Source: Thermanaerothrix sp034436175 (GTDB lineage Bacteria > Chloroflexota > Anaerolineae > Anaerolineales > Anaerolineaceae). Taken from it: a stretch of 64,000 bases of DNA. Both the position numbers and the translations under genes were made by a program. This document shows, piece after piece, positions 24,129 to 33,777 of this stretch (within the stretch, counting starts at the first letter, position 1; every line of letters starts with the position of its first letter). Below the pieces are notes generated by a model, which worked only from the letters and a program-made list of their open reading frames with translations, had not been told where the DNA came from and searched no databases. The stretch lies in the NCBI GenBank assembly GCA_964427505.1, contig CAYRUO010000002.1, positions 362,420-426,419 on the forward strand, in the 5' to 3' direction.

Positions 24129-26306
24129 ATGGCACTAACTCCAGGCACGCTACTTAACCGACGCTACCGGATTACCTCGATCTTAGCCCAAGGGGGGATG
24201 GGGGCTATCTACCACGCTGTTGATGAGAACCTAGGGATTCAAGTTGCCGTTAAGGAAAATCTCTTCTTGGCTGAAGAATATGCGCGCCAATTCCAGCGTG
24301 AAGCCAATATTCTTGCCAGTTTACGCCATCCCAACCTCCCCCGCGTTATAGATTACTTTTCTATACCCAACCAGGGTCAATACCTGGTTATGGACTACAT
24401 TGAGGGTGAAGATTTACGCCAACGCATTGAGCGCTTGGGCACGTTGAATGAAAACGAAGTCGTCCTGATCGGCATCGCCATTTGTAACGCTTTGGAGTAC
24501 CTCCACTCACGCCAACCTCCCATCATCCACCGCGACATCAAACCCGGAAATATAAAGATCACCCCCGAAGGGAAAGTGGTATTGGTGGATTTTGGCCTGG
24601 CCAAACTTATGTTAGAAGATCAACGCACAACCACGGGCGCGCGCGCCATGACCCCCGGTTACTCGCCGCCTGAACAGTATGGGGTTGCGCCCACCGATGC
24701 CCGGACGGATATTTACTCCCTCGGGGCAACCTTGTACGCGGCTCTGACAGGTGTCATCCCCGAAGATGGCTTAGCCCGCCTCACTGGTCACGCCGAGTTA
24801 ACCCCAATCCGGCAGTTAGCACCCAAGGTATCGCGCCGTTTGGCCAATGCGATTGAAAAAGCGCTGGCCGTAGAACCTGAAAGCCGCTTCCAAACCGCGA
24901 CGGACTTCAAGCGGGCCCTGATGGATGCCAGCAACTTACCCCCTCTTTTAGAAGAGTTAACCGTTGTTCCCCCGCCGCACACTGAACCCGTCCTCCCCAT
25001 GGCTAGCCCTGCTCAGGAAGGGGAAAAGATCCTTACTCAGCCCCTCCCCACCTCAAGCCCCATTCAACGCCCAACGCCACGGCCTGCCCCGCGGAAAAGC
25101 CGCCCTCGCTTCTGGCGCGTGCTCGTAACGCTCGGGATGGCCACCCTATTAACCTTTTTATTCATCCTGGTGCCGGATATTCCCGAATGGGTACGAGGCC
25201 AAATTCTAGCGCTTCCCAACGGGTTAACCTTCCTAACACCACCCACGCCAACTCAACCCCAACCTACTCATCCCCCCGAACCCTCACAGACCAGTGTCCT
25301 CTCCGCCGCTCAAGATACCCCCACTACCGCCGCCACCCCTCCCTTCTTTACCCCTTCGCCTGAGGGTATCACGCCTTCTCCCACCTCATTATGGGCCACC
25401 GAAACCCCAACGTCATCTCCAACTCCCTTCGGCGGGAGCGGCGAGATTGCTTTTGCTTCAAATCGCACCGGTATCATGCAAATTTGGCTGATGAATGCAG
25501 ATGGCACCAATCAACGCCCGATTACCAGTTTACCGGACGGAGCCTGCCAACCAACATGGTCACCTGATGGACAGCGCTTGGCCTTCATCTCGCCCTGTCG
25601 CGAAAAACGTAATATCTATGAAGGCACTAAAATTTACATTCTCAATCTCGTTACAGGCGGTGAACCCGAACTCCTTCCTGTGCCCCCCAGCCCGGCAGCC
25701 GATTTTGACCCTGCGTGGTCACCCGATGGTCGCCGCATTGCCTTTACCTCCCTACGCGGCGGTCAGCCCGATATTTACGTCTATAACCTTGAGAATGGCA
25801 TTCTGCTTCGTCTCACCGATACGCGCTATGTTGAAAAACAGCCTGCTTGGTCTCCCTCTGGCACGCAGATTGCTTTCGTCCGTGAAGCGCCGTATGCTCA
25901 AGTTTGGCTCATGTCAGATACCGGCCAATATCCTCAGCGATTCACGATGAGTGGTGAGTTCAATAATTTATGGCCCGCATGGAGTCTGGATGGCAGTGTG
26001 ATCTTTTACAGCCAAATGAAACCCTCCTCAAATGTGCCTTGGCTAATGAGCATGCGCTATGAAGACCGCAATACGCCTAACGAAGTACGCATCCCACCTA
26101 AAAATGAACCCGACGTTGGTCCGGTAGCGAAAGTCAGCCTTTCCCCGGACGGACGATGGTTAGCCTTTGAATCCTGGCCCGATGGCACCAATCATGACAT
26201 TTACCTTATGACCATTAACGGCGGTAACCGCATTCGTCTGACCACCGATAAAGACTTTGATTTTGGGGCTGCCTGGCGTCCTATTGTCCGTCAGCCCTCC
26301 CCCTGA
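24129..26306 (+). CDS. Hanks-type Ser/Thr protein kinase with extracytoplasmic TolB-like propeller
   Basis: A 725-aa receptor-like kinase. The kinase domain (about 1-265) has the Gly loop LAQGGMGAIY, VAVKENL (Lys), IHRDIKPGNIKI (catalytic Asp) and VDFGLAKL (Mg-binding Asp), with APE-like GYSPPEQYG. One membrane helix lies at about 332-350 (VLVTLGMATLLTFLFILVP), then a Thr/Pro/Ser linker (about 370-440), then a six-repeat-like PD40/TolB beta-propeller (GEIAFASNRTGIMQIWLMNADG, WSPDGQRLAFIS, WSPDGRRIAFTS) to the end. The propeller probably senses an extracytoplasmic ligand. All catalytic residues are intact. Convergent with the next gene (13 bp). Confidence 0.93.
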   Translation: MALTPGTLLNRRYRITSILAQGGMGAIYHAVDENLGIQVAVKENLFLAEEYARQFQREANILASLRHPNLPRVIDYFSIPNQGQYLVMDYIEGEDLRQRIERLGTLNENEVVLIGIAICNALEYLHSRQPPIIHRDIKPGNIKITPEGKVVLVDFGLAKLMLEDQRTTTGARAMTPGYSPPEQYGVAPTDARTDIYSLGATLYAALTGVIPEDGLARLTGHAELTPIRQLAPKVSRRLANAIEKALAVEPESRFQTATDFKRALMDASNLPPLLEELTVVPPPHTEPVLPMASPAQEGEKILTQPLPTSSPIQRPTPRPAPRKSRPRFWRVLVTLGMATLLTFLFILVPDIPEWVRGQILALPNGLTFLTPPTPTQPQPTHPPEPSQTSVLSAAQDTPTTAATPPFFTPSPEGITPSPTSLWATETPTSSPTPFGGSGEIAFASNRTGIMQIWLMNADGTNQRPITSLPDGACQPTWSPDGQRLAFISPCREKRNIYEGTKIYILNLVTGGEPELLPVPPSPAADFDPAWSPDGRRIAFTSLRGGQPDIYVYNLENGILLRLTDTRYVEKQPAWSPSGTQIAFVREAPYAQVWLMSDTGQYPQRFTMSGEFNNLWPAWSLDGSVIFYSQMKPSSNVPWLMSMRYEDRNTPNEVRIPPKNEPDVGPVAKVSLSPDGRWLAFESWPDGTNHDIYLMTINGGNRIRLTTDKDFDFGAAWRPIVRQPSP

Positions 26307-26319
26307 AACTTATATCAGG

Positions 26320-27279
26320 TTATAGCAGATTGGGCGCATAGCGTTCGGCAAATAGAGCCGGCACCCCACCGGTATGCCAAAACAGAACACGATCATCGGG
26401 CTTGAAAAAACCACGCCGGATAAGATCCATTAAGCCCGCCGCGGCACGACCGGTGTAGACCGGGTCCAACAATAAACCCTCATAGCGCGCAAAAAGATGA
26501 ATGGCTTCAATCTCCCTTTCCCCCATGACGCCATATCCTGCCCCAATATAATCCTCATTGACCTCGATCTCGTCAGCCGAAAAACGTATGGGTTCGCCCA
26601 ACCGATCTGCCGCCTGCGTAGCAAGTTCTGCTACCCGTGCCTTGACCCAATCCGCCGGGTGATCAACGCTAATACCTAATATACGGCCGCGCCATCCGCT
26701 CAGTCGTGCTCCCAACACCAAACCGGCTTGGGTGCCCGCTGAAGAAGTCGCCAATACCATCCAATCGGCCTCTCCGCCCTGCTCGATAAACTCTTTAAAT
26801 GCATAGGCATAAGCCACCGCGCCGGTTGGCGTTGAAGCCCCCAATGGAATAAGAAAAGGCCGCTGTCCCTCTGACCAGGCTCTCTGGTAGACGTCTTGTA
26901 AAACCTCCTCATAAGTTTCTCGTTTGGCCCAAACAATCTCAGCCCCAAACAAACGATCTAGCAAATAATTCCCGCTTGGAGTCTGAGGAACATCCCCAAA
27001 GAGCACCAAGGTACATCTCAAGCCAAAACGCGCCGCTAGCGCCGCCGTTTGCCGGCAATGGTTAGACTGCACCGCGCCCACAGTTATCAGTGTTTGAGCA
27101 CCATGGGCTTGTGCCTCGGCTAACACAAATTCCAACTTTCGGGTCTTGTTCCCACCCATAGCCAAACCAGTTTGGTCATCTCGCTTAACCCAGAGCCGTG
27201 GACCACCCAAAGCAGCACTTAAGCGAGGGAGTGGTTCGATAGGGGTCGGTAAATGTGCGATACGAATTCGAGGGATCAT
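26320..27279 (-). CDS. D-cysteine desulfhydrase / ACC-deaminase-like PLP enzyme
   Basis: A 319-aa fold-type II PLP protein. GGNKTRKLEFVLAEAQ holds the Schiff-base lysine, and VGAVQSNHCRQTAALAARFG is typical of DcyD and ACC deaminases. The C-terminus has FWHTGGVPALFAER. DcyD-like proteins degrade D-cysteine or related D-amino acids. The start is the ATG at 27279, overlapping the FemAB-like stop (ATGA) with AGAGGTGA upstream. The longer open frame is shadow. It is the last gene of the six-gene envelope operon, so a link to D-amino-acid supply or salvage in the wall is conceivable but unproven. Confidence 0.85.
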   Translation of the reverse strand: MIPRIRIAHLPTPIEPLPRLSAALGGPRLWVKRDDQTGLAMGGNKTRKLEFVLAEAQAHGAQTLITVGAVQSNHCRQTAALAARFGLRCTLVLFGDVPQTPSGNYLLDRLFGAEIVWAKRETYEEVLQDVYQRAWSEGQRPFLIPLGASTPTGAVAYAYAFKEFIEQGGEADWMVLATSSAGTQAGLVLGARLSGWRGRILGISVDHPADWVKARVAELATQAADRLGEPIRFSADEIEVNEDYIGAGYGVMGEREIEAIHLFARYEGLLLDPVYTGRAAAGLMDLIRRGFFKPDDRVLFWHTGGVPALFAERYAPNLL

Positions 27280-28394
27280 ACTGTCACCTCTCGGCGAAGT
27301 TTGGCTTGGCTGCGTCGCCGCATCCAGGCCAACAGACGAGGGATAATCCGCGTGTACAAAGTATACCAATTTCTGTGCATCGGCAAGTCCCAAGCCCCAA
27401 TCCAACGCACCACGTGTCCCCCCAATCCCTGCTTGAAACGAAATACTCCCCACATTGGATCATCTTCTCGGAATTCATCCGGTGCCCCCCATAAATCATA
27501 GATCTGACATCCGCGCAAGCGCGCCAAACGCATAGCCTCCCATTGCAGAAGATAATTGGGCATCTTTTCGCGATGTAATTGACGCGACATACCATAAAAA
27601 TACCATGCCCGCCCAGCAAACACAAACATCACTAAACCTGCGACCGGCGTCCCCTCGACCTCTGCAATCAAAGGCTCGGCCATACTTGCACGCAAGAAAG
27701 TCCCCCATACATGATGATAGTAGGGCTCTGGGCGAATGACAAAGCCATCACGCACCGAGGTCTCCACATACATACGATAAAGTAGCGGAAAATCCTCAGG
27801 GGTTGCCCGCCGGACGGTGACCCCCTTGCGCTGAGCCAGGCGGATGTTGTAGCGTGTTTTCTGCTTCATCCGGCCTAGCCAAACCTCTTCATCACCCTCG
27901 AGGGACAAGATAAATGTGTTTCGAAATTGCACCTGCTCGGGAGAAATAAACCATCCTCTGGTATGTAAATCCCGCATCACCTCCCCCGCAGTAGGATTCT
28001 CCTGTGCCTCGGGATCACCCGGCAAACCCCATCCCAATTCCACATCAGGATCTATCTTTATAAAGATAGCCCCCTCTGTTTGCGCCAAGCGTTTCAAATC
28101 GTCCAGCACGCGCCGCCTTAAGTCGCTATCCCCCCAATCCATTACAGGCCCGCGTGGTATGTACATAACGCTGAGTGAGGTCGGCATCTTCCCAATACGC
28201 AATGAACGGCGTAAGACCAATGCCATTGCGCGTACCTGCCCATTACCTTCACGCCACATCAACGGGTAGGGTTGCCACCCATATGCCGACTTTATCTCTC
28301 CCCATTCCCAAGTCTGTAAGATATTCGCCTTTGGAAGGCGCATCAGCCCACGATTCCATTCCTCGCCTTGATGAACGCGCTCAACAACCATCAT
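27276..28394 (-). CDS. FemAB/FemX-like aminoacyltransferase (copy 2)
   Basis: A 372-aa protein with the twin-GNAT fold of peptidoglycan bridge-forming enzymes. Family sequence includes ILQTWEWGEIKSAYGWQPYP, MKQKTRYNIRLAQRKGVTVR, WYFYGMSRQLHREKMPNYLL and WEAMRLARLRGCQIYDLWG. FemX/FemAB enzymes add amino acids from aminoacyl-tRNA to lipid II side chains. It overlaps the other copy by 4 bp and shares long blocks with it (MKQKTRYNIRLAQ, YFYG, LQWEAMR), so the two are tandem paralogues. They may add successive residues. Confidence 0.9.
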   Translation of the reverse strand: MMVVERVHQGEEWNRGLMRLPKANILQTWEWGEIKSAYGWQPYPLMWREGNGQVRAMALVLRRSLRIGKMPTSLSVMYIPRGPVMDWGDSDLRRRVLDDLKRLAQTEGAIFIKIDPDVELGWGLPGDPEAQENPTAGEVMRDLHTRGWFISPEQVQFRNTFILSLEGDEEVWLGRMKQKTRYNIRLAQRKGVTVRRATPEDFPLLYRMYVETSVRDGFVIRPEPYYHHVWGTFLRASMAEPLIAEVEGTPVAGLVMFVFAGRAWYFYGMSRQLHREKMPNYLLQWEAMRLARLRGCQIYDLWGAPDEFREDDPMWGVFRFKQGLGGHVVRWIGAWDLPMHRNWYTLYTRIIPRLLAWMRRRSQAKLRREVTV

Positions 28395-29386
28395 GCCGGC
28401 TCCCCACGACGACGTAATCGCATCATCCAGTGATAAACGCGATACAGGTTAGGCAGGAAAACCCAATCCCAGGCCCCCACAGATCTTCGAACAACCCCTC
28501 CAAACCCACGTTTGAAGCGATAAACGCCCCACAACCCTGCATGACGCTGAGCAAACTCAGCCTCTAAAACCTCTTCATCAGCATCAGGAATTCCCCATAA
28601 ATCATAGACTCGACAGCCCCGCCGCGCCGCCCAGCGCATGGCCTCCCATTGTAATAGATACGTAGGCATTCGTTGCCGCTCTTGATCACTTGACGCTCCA
28701 TAGAAATACCAGGCCCGGTCTCCCCATGCAAATGCCATTAGCCCCGCCAATGGCCGGCCATCGTACTCTGCCATGAGAAGCACACAATGCCCCCCGGGCG
28801 CAAACCAGTGATAAACCCGTTGGTAATACTCAGGCGTGTGAATACCAAACCCATCTCGCTGAGCCGTGACTTGCATCAGATCATAAAAAACCCCCAAGTC
28901 CTGGGATTCACGAACAACGACCCCTTTTTTCTGAGCAAGGCGGATGTTATAGCGCGTCTTTTGCTTCATACGCTCCAGCCATGCTTCTTCATCCCCCTCT
29001 AAACTGACCTCAATGGTGCGGCGAGGTTGGATAGGTTCCGAAGGCCTAAAACCGGGCAGTTCGACTTCCGGATTAAATCCCATAGGTTCCCAGGCATCCG
29101 GCTCCACTTTCAAGAAAATAGCCCGTGAACGGCGACAAAACGCCTCAATTTCTGGCCACAACGCCCGCCAATCCTCTCCTACCGGCCCTTTGGGAATATA
29201 GGCAATGCGAAACCCCAGGGGTAACTGCCGCAACAATACCTGCGCACCTGCTTTTCCGGCAACCACCCAGGCCACCCGCCAGCCGAATTCGGCTTTGAAC
29301 ATTCCCCACATCGGGGTTTGTAAAAGGTGGGCTTCAGGGTGCTGTTGAATAAATGCATCCCATTCAGCGCGGTTTATCCAAGCCAT
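28391..29386 (-). CDS. FemAB/FemX-like aminoacyltransferase (copy 1)
   Basis: A 331-aa paralogue of the downstream copy: LLQTPMWGMFKAEFGWRVAW, MKQKTRYNIRLAQKKGVVVR, WYFYGASSDQERQRMPTYLL, WEAMRWAARRGCRVYDLWGI and VYRFKRGFGG. The same role in peptidoglycan interpeptide bridging is expected. Its start (29386) overlaps the stop of the sugar-dehydratase gene, and its stop overlaps copy 2, so translation is probably coupled. Confidence 0.9.
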   Translation of the reverse strand: MAWINRAEWDAFIQQHPEAHLLQTPMWGMFKAEFGWRVAWVVAGKAGAQVLLRQLPLGFRIAYIPKGPVGEDWRALWPEIEAFCRRSRAIFLKVEPDAWEPMGFNPEVELPGFRPSEPIQPRRTIEVSLEGDEEAWLERMKQKTRYNIRLAQKKGVVVRESQDLGVFYDLMQVTAQRDGFGIHTPEYYQRVYHWFAPGGHCVLLMAEYDGRPLAGLMAFAWGDRAWYFYGASSDQERQRMPTYLLQWEAMRWAARRGCRVYDLWGIPDADEEVLEAEFAQRHAGLWGVYRFKRGFGGVVRRSVGAWDWVFLPNLYRVYHWMMRLRRRGEPA

Positions 29387-31272
29387 TAGACCACCGAGGT
29401 TAGTTCTGGCGGAGGGGTACTGCGAATTGCAGAGCCAGGGATAACTTCATCTAATAAGGCTACAATCTGCTCGCGTTCCCCTGCCCGAGCCAGTTTTATC
29501 AACTCGGTTACCACCCGGTAAAGTGCTTCCCCCTCCAACACCTCCTGATGTTCAACCCGGAAGATATCCGGATGATCGGTTACCCGTAAAGAAACTCCCT
29601 CGTCCCATAAATCTTCGCTCAATTTTTCCCCTGGCCGGATCCCAGTAAAAACGATTTCGATATCCCGCCCCGGCTCTAAACCCGAAAGACGAATGAGATC
29701 CTCGGCTAGATCAAGAATCCGTATTTGCTGTCCCATATTGAGCAAGTACGTCTCCCCACCCCGTCCCATACCGGCCACCTGCAAAACCAGATGGGCAGCC
29801 TCGGGAATGGTCATAAAATAGCGTTTCATATCGGGATGGGTGATTGTAATCGGCCCCCCCTGAGCGATCTGGCGTTTGAAGATCGGAACGACACTACCAC
29901 GGCTACCCAGGACATTTCCAAAACGCACTACCGAAAAACGTCCAGCCGAGCGCTGCGCAGCGTTCAAGACAATCATTTCGGCCAAACGCTTGGTTGCTCC
30001 ATAGACATTAACCGGGCGAATGGCCTTATCGGTAGAAATAAACACGAACCGATCAACCAGATAGGCCAGCGACACTTCAACCAAAATTAGCGTCCCCAAA
30101 ACATTGTTGGTAATCGCTTCTTCAACATTAATCTCCATGAGCGGCACGTGTTTATGTGCCGCAGTGTGAAACACGACCTCAGGACGATACTCGTTAAAGA
30201 CCACCTCCAACCGAGGCCGATCCCGCACATCCGCAATGATCGGTTGCAGGTTGAGGGCAGGGAAACTTTCGCGCAGTTCAAGCAAAGTTTCGAAGATACT
30301 ATTTTCTCCATGCCCAAGCAAGATTAACAATTTGGGCCCCCAACGGGCAATTTGCCGACACAATTCACGTCCGATTGAGCCACCTGCTCCCGTCACAAGT
30401 ACCACACGGCCGCTCAGTGCCTCACCCACCACCCCTTCGTTCACCTGCAGAGGCTCACGGCGCAGTAAATCACTGATGTCCACTTCGCGCAGACGACTCA
30501 CGCTTACTTTACCGCCTAAAAGTTCATAGATCCCCGGCATCGTGCGGAAAGGCACTCCCTTTAATCGCGCGATATCGGCGACAACACGTACAACGCGCCC
30601 CGGTGCGCTGGGAATAGCGATCACAACCTCATCTACTTTATACCGCTCCAACACTTGAGGTAATTCGCTCAGCGTACCAACAACCGGCACACCGTGAATT
30701 TGCTGTTTTTGCTTGGCCGGGTTATCGTCTAAGAAGCCGATAGGTTGCAGGTTCAATTGAGGGTTTTTTTGCATCTCCCGCACCACCAAGGCCCCTGCGT
30801 CCCCCGCACCAACAATTAGCACACGTCTCGGTTGCGTGACCAAAGACGCTACTGGCCCACGACTCTCAGCCATCAATCGAAACGAAAAACGCAAACCGCC
30901 CACCAGGATCATTGAGAGTAACCAGTCAATAACCAGGACAGACCGAGGCATTCCAACAAAGGCGCCCAATGAGAGCGCAACGACCATACCACCGGCCAGC
31001 AAGACTGATGCCGCCGTTACAGCGGCCACAATCAGTTTCAGTTCCTCAACACTGGCGTATATCCAAATGCGCTGATACAGCCCAAAGAGATAATAGACGA
31101 CAGGCTTGATCACAAGCGCCAATCCGATCATCCATAACGCCGAGGGCAAGTAATCAAAAAACTGGGAGCCGAGTTCAAGTCTTAAGGCATAAGAACCCAG
31201 CACAGAAATAACAGCCAGTAGTAAATCCCCCACTAATACGTAACGATTGCTCAGGGAGGGTTTGTTTTTCAC
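29386..31272 (-). CDS. FlaA1/CapD-like membrane NDP-sugar 4,6-dehydratase
   Basis: A 628-aa protein with four N-terminal membrane helices (to about 135), a first Rossmann domain (RRVLIVGAGDAGALVVREM) and a second, catalytic SDR domain (VVLVTGAGGSIGRELCRQIA, FHTAAHKHVPLMEINVEEAI, VFISTDKAIRPVNVYGATKR). This is the layout of PglF/WbpM/CapD enzymes, which convert UDP-GlcNAc to a 4-keto-6-deoxy sugar, the first step to bacillosamine, FucNAc or QuiNAc. It belongs with the glycosylphosphotransferase just upstream (3-bp gap). Confidence 0.93.
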   Translation of the reverse strand: MKNKPSLSNRYVLVGDLLLAVISVLGSYALRLELGSQFFDYLPSALWMIGLALVIKPVVYYLFGLYQRIWIYASVEELKLIVAAVTAASVLLAGGMVVALSLGAFVGMPRSVLVIDWLLSMILVGGLRFSFRLMAESRGPVASLVTQPRRVLIVGAGDAGALVVREMQKNPQLNLQPIGFLDDNPAKQKQQIHGVPVVGTLSELPQVLERYKVDEVVIAIPSAPGRVVRVVADIARLKGVPFRTMPGIYELLGGKVSVSRLREVDISDLLRREPLQVNEGVVGEALSGRVVLVTGAGGSIGRELCRQIARWGPKLLILLGHGENSIFETLLELRESFPALNLQPIIADVRDRPRLEVVFNEYRPEVVFHTAAHKHVPLMEINVEEAITNNVLGTLILVEVSLAYLVDRFVFISTDKAIRPVNVYGATKRLAEMIVLNAAQRSAGRFSVVRFGNVLGSRGSVVPIFKRQIAQGGPITITHPDMKRYFMTIPEAAHLVLQVAGMGRGGETYLLNMGQQIRILDLAEDLIRLSGLEPGRDIEIVFTGIRPGEKLSEDLWDEGVSLRVTDHPDIFRVEHQEVLEGEALYRVVTELIKLARAGEREQIVALLDEVIPGSAIRSTPPPELTSVV

Positions 31273-31275
31273 GGT

Positions 31276-32706
31276 TTAACGTCCTTTCAATCCAATCACC
31301 GTGCCAACGGTGCGGATTAGGATAAGTAAATCCAAGGTCAGACTGCGATGCTTGATGTAGTAGAGGTCATATTCAAGTTTAATGGCATTTGACCGCACAT
31401 CTTCGGCATAACCAAAGTTTACCTGTGCCCATCCGGTAATACCCGGTTTGACAAATAACCGGGCGCGATAAAACGGAAGCGCCTTCTGATATTCCTGGAC
31501 AATCTCCGGCCGTTCGGAGCGTGGGCCGACCAGGCTCATTTCTCCACGTAACACATTGATAAACTGGGGCAACTCATCCAAATGGCTGCGGCGTAGAAAC
31601 CGCCCCACTTTGGTGGTGCGCTGATCGTTCTCGGCGGTGGTGCGTGGAATGCCATCCTTCTCGGCATCTTGAATCATGGTGCGGAATTTAATAATCTTAT
31701 AGGGACGCCCGTTCTTGCCCAAGCGCGTTTGGGTATAGAAAATGGGACGCCCCGACTCTAAATAGATAGCCAATGCAATCAGGGGGAAGAGTGCCAGCAT
31801 AAGTAACGTACCGATCAGCCCCCCAAGGATATCCAACAAGCGCTTCGACAACTCAAAGAAGCCCCCCATATGGGCTTGATCAACGAAAGAACGCAGTACC
31901 CAATCCGACTGAAGCAAAAAGATAGGAACACGACCTAGAAGTTCCTCATATAAGGTGGGCATGGTGGTCACTTCGATCCCCTGCTCTTCGGCTTCTAAGA
32001 GGGTAGCAAATAACTGGGGATTCATCTCGCCCGAGATTGCAATCACCAAGTCGGTTACCTGATGCTCGCGAATCAGACGAAAGATATCGCTCCCGCTTCC
32101 CAGAACACGATACCCCGCAATCTCGGTGCCAATTTTCTCCGGGTCATCATCCACCAAACCCACCAGGTAAAACGGCGGCGGCCACATGTCCCGAATAATC
32201 TGCGCCAGGTGAGAACCTGCTCTGCCCGCTCCAATGATAAGCACCCGCCGCATAAACAGTGGAAGGGTAAACAGTTTGATATAGATAAACCGCCAGAGCA
32301 GGGTCAGCACATAGGCAGAGGCAAAGAAAGCCGCTACACCGCGGCGGGGGAGAGAATTGGGCTCTGAGAAGAAAAAGATGATCAAATAGAAGGCAAAGCC
32401 GGCAATCGCAGCAACCGTCACTTCGCGATAGGCTTCAGATCGAATATTCACCCGGCTAGGGTTATAGGATTCGATCAACATTAATAACCAGACGACCGGC
32501 AATAGATAGAACCAGAACGGAACACGATAACGTAAAAAGTCGGTTGAAAAGGATAGAAACTCACCCCCTGAAGCCCAAAAATAGAGCGCAAAGACCAAAG
32601 ATCCCACAGCAATGAGCAGATCACCAATAAAAAGCGTTGAGCGCCGCTCCGAGGGGCGTAGACGCCATTTGGGTTGTATTGAAACCAAATCAGGCTCTGT
32701 GCTCAT
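31276..32706 (-). CDS. Polyprenyl-phosphate sugar phosphotransferase (WbaP/WcaJ-like)
   Basis: A 476-aa protein with four N-terminal membrane helices, a Rossmann-like middle (RRVLIIGAGRAGSHLAQII), a re-entrant helix and a C-terminal catalytic domain: KRLLDILGGLIGTLLMLALF, GRPYKIIKFRTMIQDAEKDG, TKVGRFLRRSHLDELPQFIN, VLRGEMSLVGPRSERPEIV and RLFVKPGITGWAQVNFGY. It moves a sugar-1-phosphate onto undecaprenyl phosphate and so starts a surface polysaccharide or glycan repeat. It is the second gene of the envelope operon. Confidence 0.95.
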   Translation of the reverse strand: MSTEPDLVSIQPKWRLRPSERRSTLFIGDLLIAVGSLVFALYFWASGGEFLSFSTDFLRYRVPFWFYLLPVVWLLMLIESYNPSRVNIRSEAYREVTVAAIAGFAFYLIIFFFSEPNSLPRRGVAAFFASAYVLTLLWRFIYIKLFTLPLFMRRVLIIGAGRAGSHLAQIIRDMWPPPFYLVGLVDDDPEKIGTEIAGYRVLGSGSDIFRLIREHQVTDLVIAISGEMNPQLFATLLEAEEQGIEVTTMPTLYEELLGRVPIFLLQSDWVLRSFVDQAHMGGFFELSKRLLDILGGLIGTLLMLALFPLIALAIYLESGRPIFYTQTRLGKNGRPYKIIKFRTMIQDAEKDGIPRTTAENDQRTTKVGRFLRRSHLDELPQFINVLRGEMSLVGPRSERPEIVQEYQKALPFYRARLFVKPGITGWAQVNFGYAEDVRSNAIKLEYDLYYIKHRSLTLDLLILIRTVGTVIGLKGR

Positions 32707-32709
32707 TGT

Positions 32710-33711
32710 TCAGCGTTTCCTTTTTCCAAGCCAAGTCAACAGACTCCATAAAAACCCCGTCCCCCACGCCAAATGCATCGTGGCGATCGCCAAAGGGATT
32801 CCAATCAGCAAACGGGCATCCTTGTTTTTCCAGGCCACAGGAATTGCCGCGAGAAACAGCGTAAACGAATAAGCCATCACCATTCCAACCAGAAGATAGA
32901 GTGGCCAAGACCAGAAAAAAGCCATCAACACCAACCCAACGATACTCAACACAAATACAGGGGGAAGCGCTTGCCGCCAACGTAATGTTTGGGGATAACG
33001 TTGCAACATGCGGAACTTCCAATAACCATAGCGCCAGTATTGACGCGCTAGAGCCTCTAGGGTTGGGCGCGCAATATACTCTGAGCGAATTGCCGGGTCA
33101 AGGTAAACCCGCTTTCCTTCCTTTCGCAATCGCGCATTGAACTCATAATCCTCATTGGTGAGAAGCGATTCGTCAAATTTCCCGACCTGGTCAAACAACT
33201 CGCGCCGAAATGCACCAAAGGGCACGGTATCTACGAGGCCAGGCGTCCTTCCATGACGATAACGCGCATCCCCAACACCTAAAGGATGCGCGGCGGCGAT
33301 GGCGATGGCACGTGCAATCCAGTGTGGGCGTGAAGGACGAATAAGCCAGATTCCGCCCACATTATCACCCAGTCCCGCCTCAAGGTCACTCACACAGCGA
33401 GAAATGTAATCGTCCGCAGGGATCGAGTGGGCGTCTAACCGCACGATGTAGTCCCCCTGCGCCACCGCCAGACCAACATTCAAAGCGGCGGGAATGATCC
33501 GCTTAGGATTATCTACAATCTTGAGCCGCAACTGCGGGTGTTTTTGGACAAATTGGTGGATCACCTCCCGCGTGCGGTCGGTGGACATACCATCAGCAAT
33601 AATCACTTCCAGAGATTCCAGAGGATATGTCTGACGGGTCAGCGCTTCCAAAAGATAACCGATGTGCGCTTCTTCGTTATAGCAAGGGACGATCACCGAC
33701 ACGGACTTCAT
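32710..33711 (-). CDS. Family 2 glycosyltransferase with C-terminal membrane helices
   Basis: A 333-aa GT-A enzyme. The N-terminal strand is VSVIVPCYNEEAHIGYLLEA, followed by VIIADGMSTDRTREVI (nucleotide Asp), YIVRLDAHSIPADDYI (DxD-like) and LLTNEDYEFNARLRKEGKRV (acceptor/base ED). Two or three membrane helices follow from about 245. It probably extends the lipid-linked sugar started by the neighbouring phosphotransferase. It is first in the operon. About 65 bp separate it from ridA upstream. Confidence 0.9.
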   Translation of the reverse strand: MKSVSVIVPCYNEEAHIGYLLEALTRQTYPLESLEVIIADGMSTDRTREVIHQFVQKHPQLRLKIVDNPKRIIPAALNVGLAVAQGDYIVRLDAHSIPADDYISRCVSDLEAGLGDNVGGIWLIRPSRPHWIARAIAIAAAHPLGVGDARYRHGRTPGLVDTVPFGAFRRELFDQVGKFDESLLTNEDYEFNARLRKEGKRVYLDPAIRSEYIARPTLEALARQYWRYGYWKFRMLQRYPQTLRWRQALPPVFVLSIVGLVLMAFFWSWPLYLLVGMVMAYSFTLFLAAIPVAWKNKDARLLIGIPLAIATMHLAWGTGFLWSLLTWLGKRKR

Positions 33712-33777
33712 GCAACCCGCGCCTCTATCCCTTATCCGAGAGATAGAACTCGCACGTTCTCGTGTTCACCCGTGTCC

